This document shows, piece by piece, positions 4,823-5,118 of a DNA stretch of 5,118 nt. Within the stretch, counting starts at the first letter, position 1, and each line of letters opens with the position of its first letter. The DNA comes from Candidatus Bathyarchaeota archaeon (GTDB lineage: Archaea > Thermoproteota > Bathyarchaeia > Bathyarchaeales > Bathyarchaeaceae). Position numbers and translations under genes: made by a program. The notes below the pieces were generated by a model. The model saw only the letters and a program-made list of their open reading frames with translations. It had not been told where the DNA came from and did not search any database. Where the stretch lies: assembly GCA_003662715.1 (NCBI GenBank), contig QMYO01000161.1, positions 1-5,118 of the forward strand. The letters run 5' to 3'.

Positions 4823-4883
4823 TCCAAGCATTCCACGAAAACTGGCTACGCCTAACATGCCTAGCGAACTGTCTATGAGCAGG

Positions 4884-5118
4884 TTAAACTCTTCCCTCTC
4901 TCGCCAAAGCAAACAAATATTCCTGTGCATACCCTGCATATTCTCCGAAGTATGTTCTCCCAAATGAACTAATCCTTTGGTATTCACTTGATGTAAGCGT
5001 GTGTCTGCGTGAAAGTTTTTCAACAAAAGTTTCTTCAAAATTGTTGGAATAGAACTCAAGGATTACACGTTTCATCCAGACGTCCACCGGGAACGCTTCC
5101 AGTTTGTCTAGTGAAAAC
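4884..5118 (-). CDS. 8-oxoguanine DNA glycosylase/AP lyase, OGG1-type (C-terminal fragment)
   Basis: Only the last 77 residues are in the window; the gene enters from the right edge and ends at TAA 4884-4886. The visible part begins FSLDKLEAFPVDVWMKRV, the end of the HhH-GPD fold. The Asp in PVDVW is the conserved catalytic Asp of this superfamily (equivalent to Asp268 of human OGG1). The end, FGRTYFGEYAGYAQEYLF, matches the C-terminal helix pattern of OGG1 (human: LWGPYAGWAQAVLF), which separates it from Ogg2, AGOG, MutY and Nth families. The enzyme excises 8-oxoguanine opposite C and nicks the abasic site in base-excision repair. The catalytic Lys and the hairpin-helix motif are outside the window. 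The gene converges on the pilin gene with a 67-base gap. An in-frame GTG at 5087 is internal to the family domain and should not be taken as the start. Confidence 0.92.
   Translation of the reverse strand, partial: FSLDKLEAFPVDVWMKRVILEFYSNNFEETFVEKLSRRHTLTSSEYQRISSFGRTYFGEYAGYAQEYLFALAREGRV

Noticed and set aside
4846..4865. Repeated GCCTA words between the pilin and the glycosylase
   Set aside because: The repeat is too short and imperfect to call a repeat or terminator.
4781..5059. Minus-strand 92-residue frame overlapping the glycosylase
   Set aside because: It is in another frame of the same strand as the OGG1-type C terminus, whose motifs are unmistakable; it also runs into the pilin 3' end.
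4884..5087. Reading the glycosylase as a 67-residue complete gene from GTG 5087
   Set aside because: The conserved domain continues upstream in frame to the window edge (FSLDKLEAFP), so this is a truncated view of a larger gene.

Overview
The window looks archaeal. It carries an archease and an RtcB tRNA ligase, an archaeal-type class III (type IV pilin-like) secreted protein, an OGG1-type 8-oxoguanine DNA glycosylase, a JAMM/MPN metalloprotease, TATA-like boxes about 25-35 bases ahead of expected transcript starts, and GGAGG/AGGTGA ribosome binding sites with several GTG/TTG starts. Codon use and moderate GC would suit a Bathyarchaeia-like or other TACK-lineage archaeon, but that placement is a guess from protein style and not a demonstrated one. 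I see no mobile element, CRISPR array, tRNA or rRNA.

Layout. Bases 1-206 hold no supportable gene. Bases 207-584 (minus strand) form a two-gene operon of tiny cysteine-rich proteins: a 79-residue protein with CxxC...C...CxxC, followed after 24 bases by a 37-residue stand-alone zinc ribbon that is easily missed because of its size. Bases 585-736 are a divergent intergenic region. It contains a 12-bp perfect palindrome between two facing TATA-like boxes, then a 19-codon leader ORF whose stop overlaps a possible start of the next gene as ATGA. Archease (737-1174, plus) follows. A winged-helix regulator (1222-1692, minus) lies tail-to-tail with archease and head-to-head with rtcB (1795-3279, plus). 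The regulator/rtcB intergenic region contains an 18-bp dyad next to the rtcB TATA box. After rtcB come two overlapping small helical ORFs (3344-3541 and 3525-3734) that look like one gene broken by a single-base frameshift. Next are a JAMM-domain protein (3817-4221), a pilin-like protein (4409-4816) with its own strong TATA box and Shine-Dalgarno site, and, on the minus strand at the right edge, the C-terminal 77 residues of an OGG1-type DNA glycosylase (4884-5118).

How the genes fit together. RtcB joins RNA ends (tRNA exon ligation and RNA repair) and archease activates RtcB for multiple turnover, so 737-3279 is an RNA-ligation locus. Its unusual point is the HTH regulator between the two genes and the candidate operator it shares with rtcB. 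The small zinc proteins share the palindromic divergent promoter with archease, which makes co-regulation possible but unproven. The JAMM protein, pilin and glycosylase appear to be independent units.
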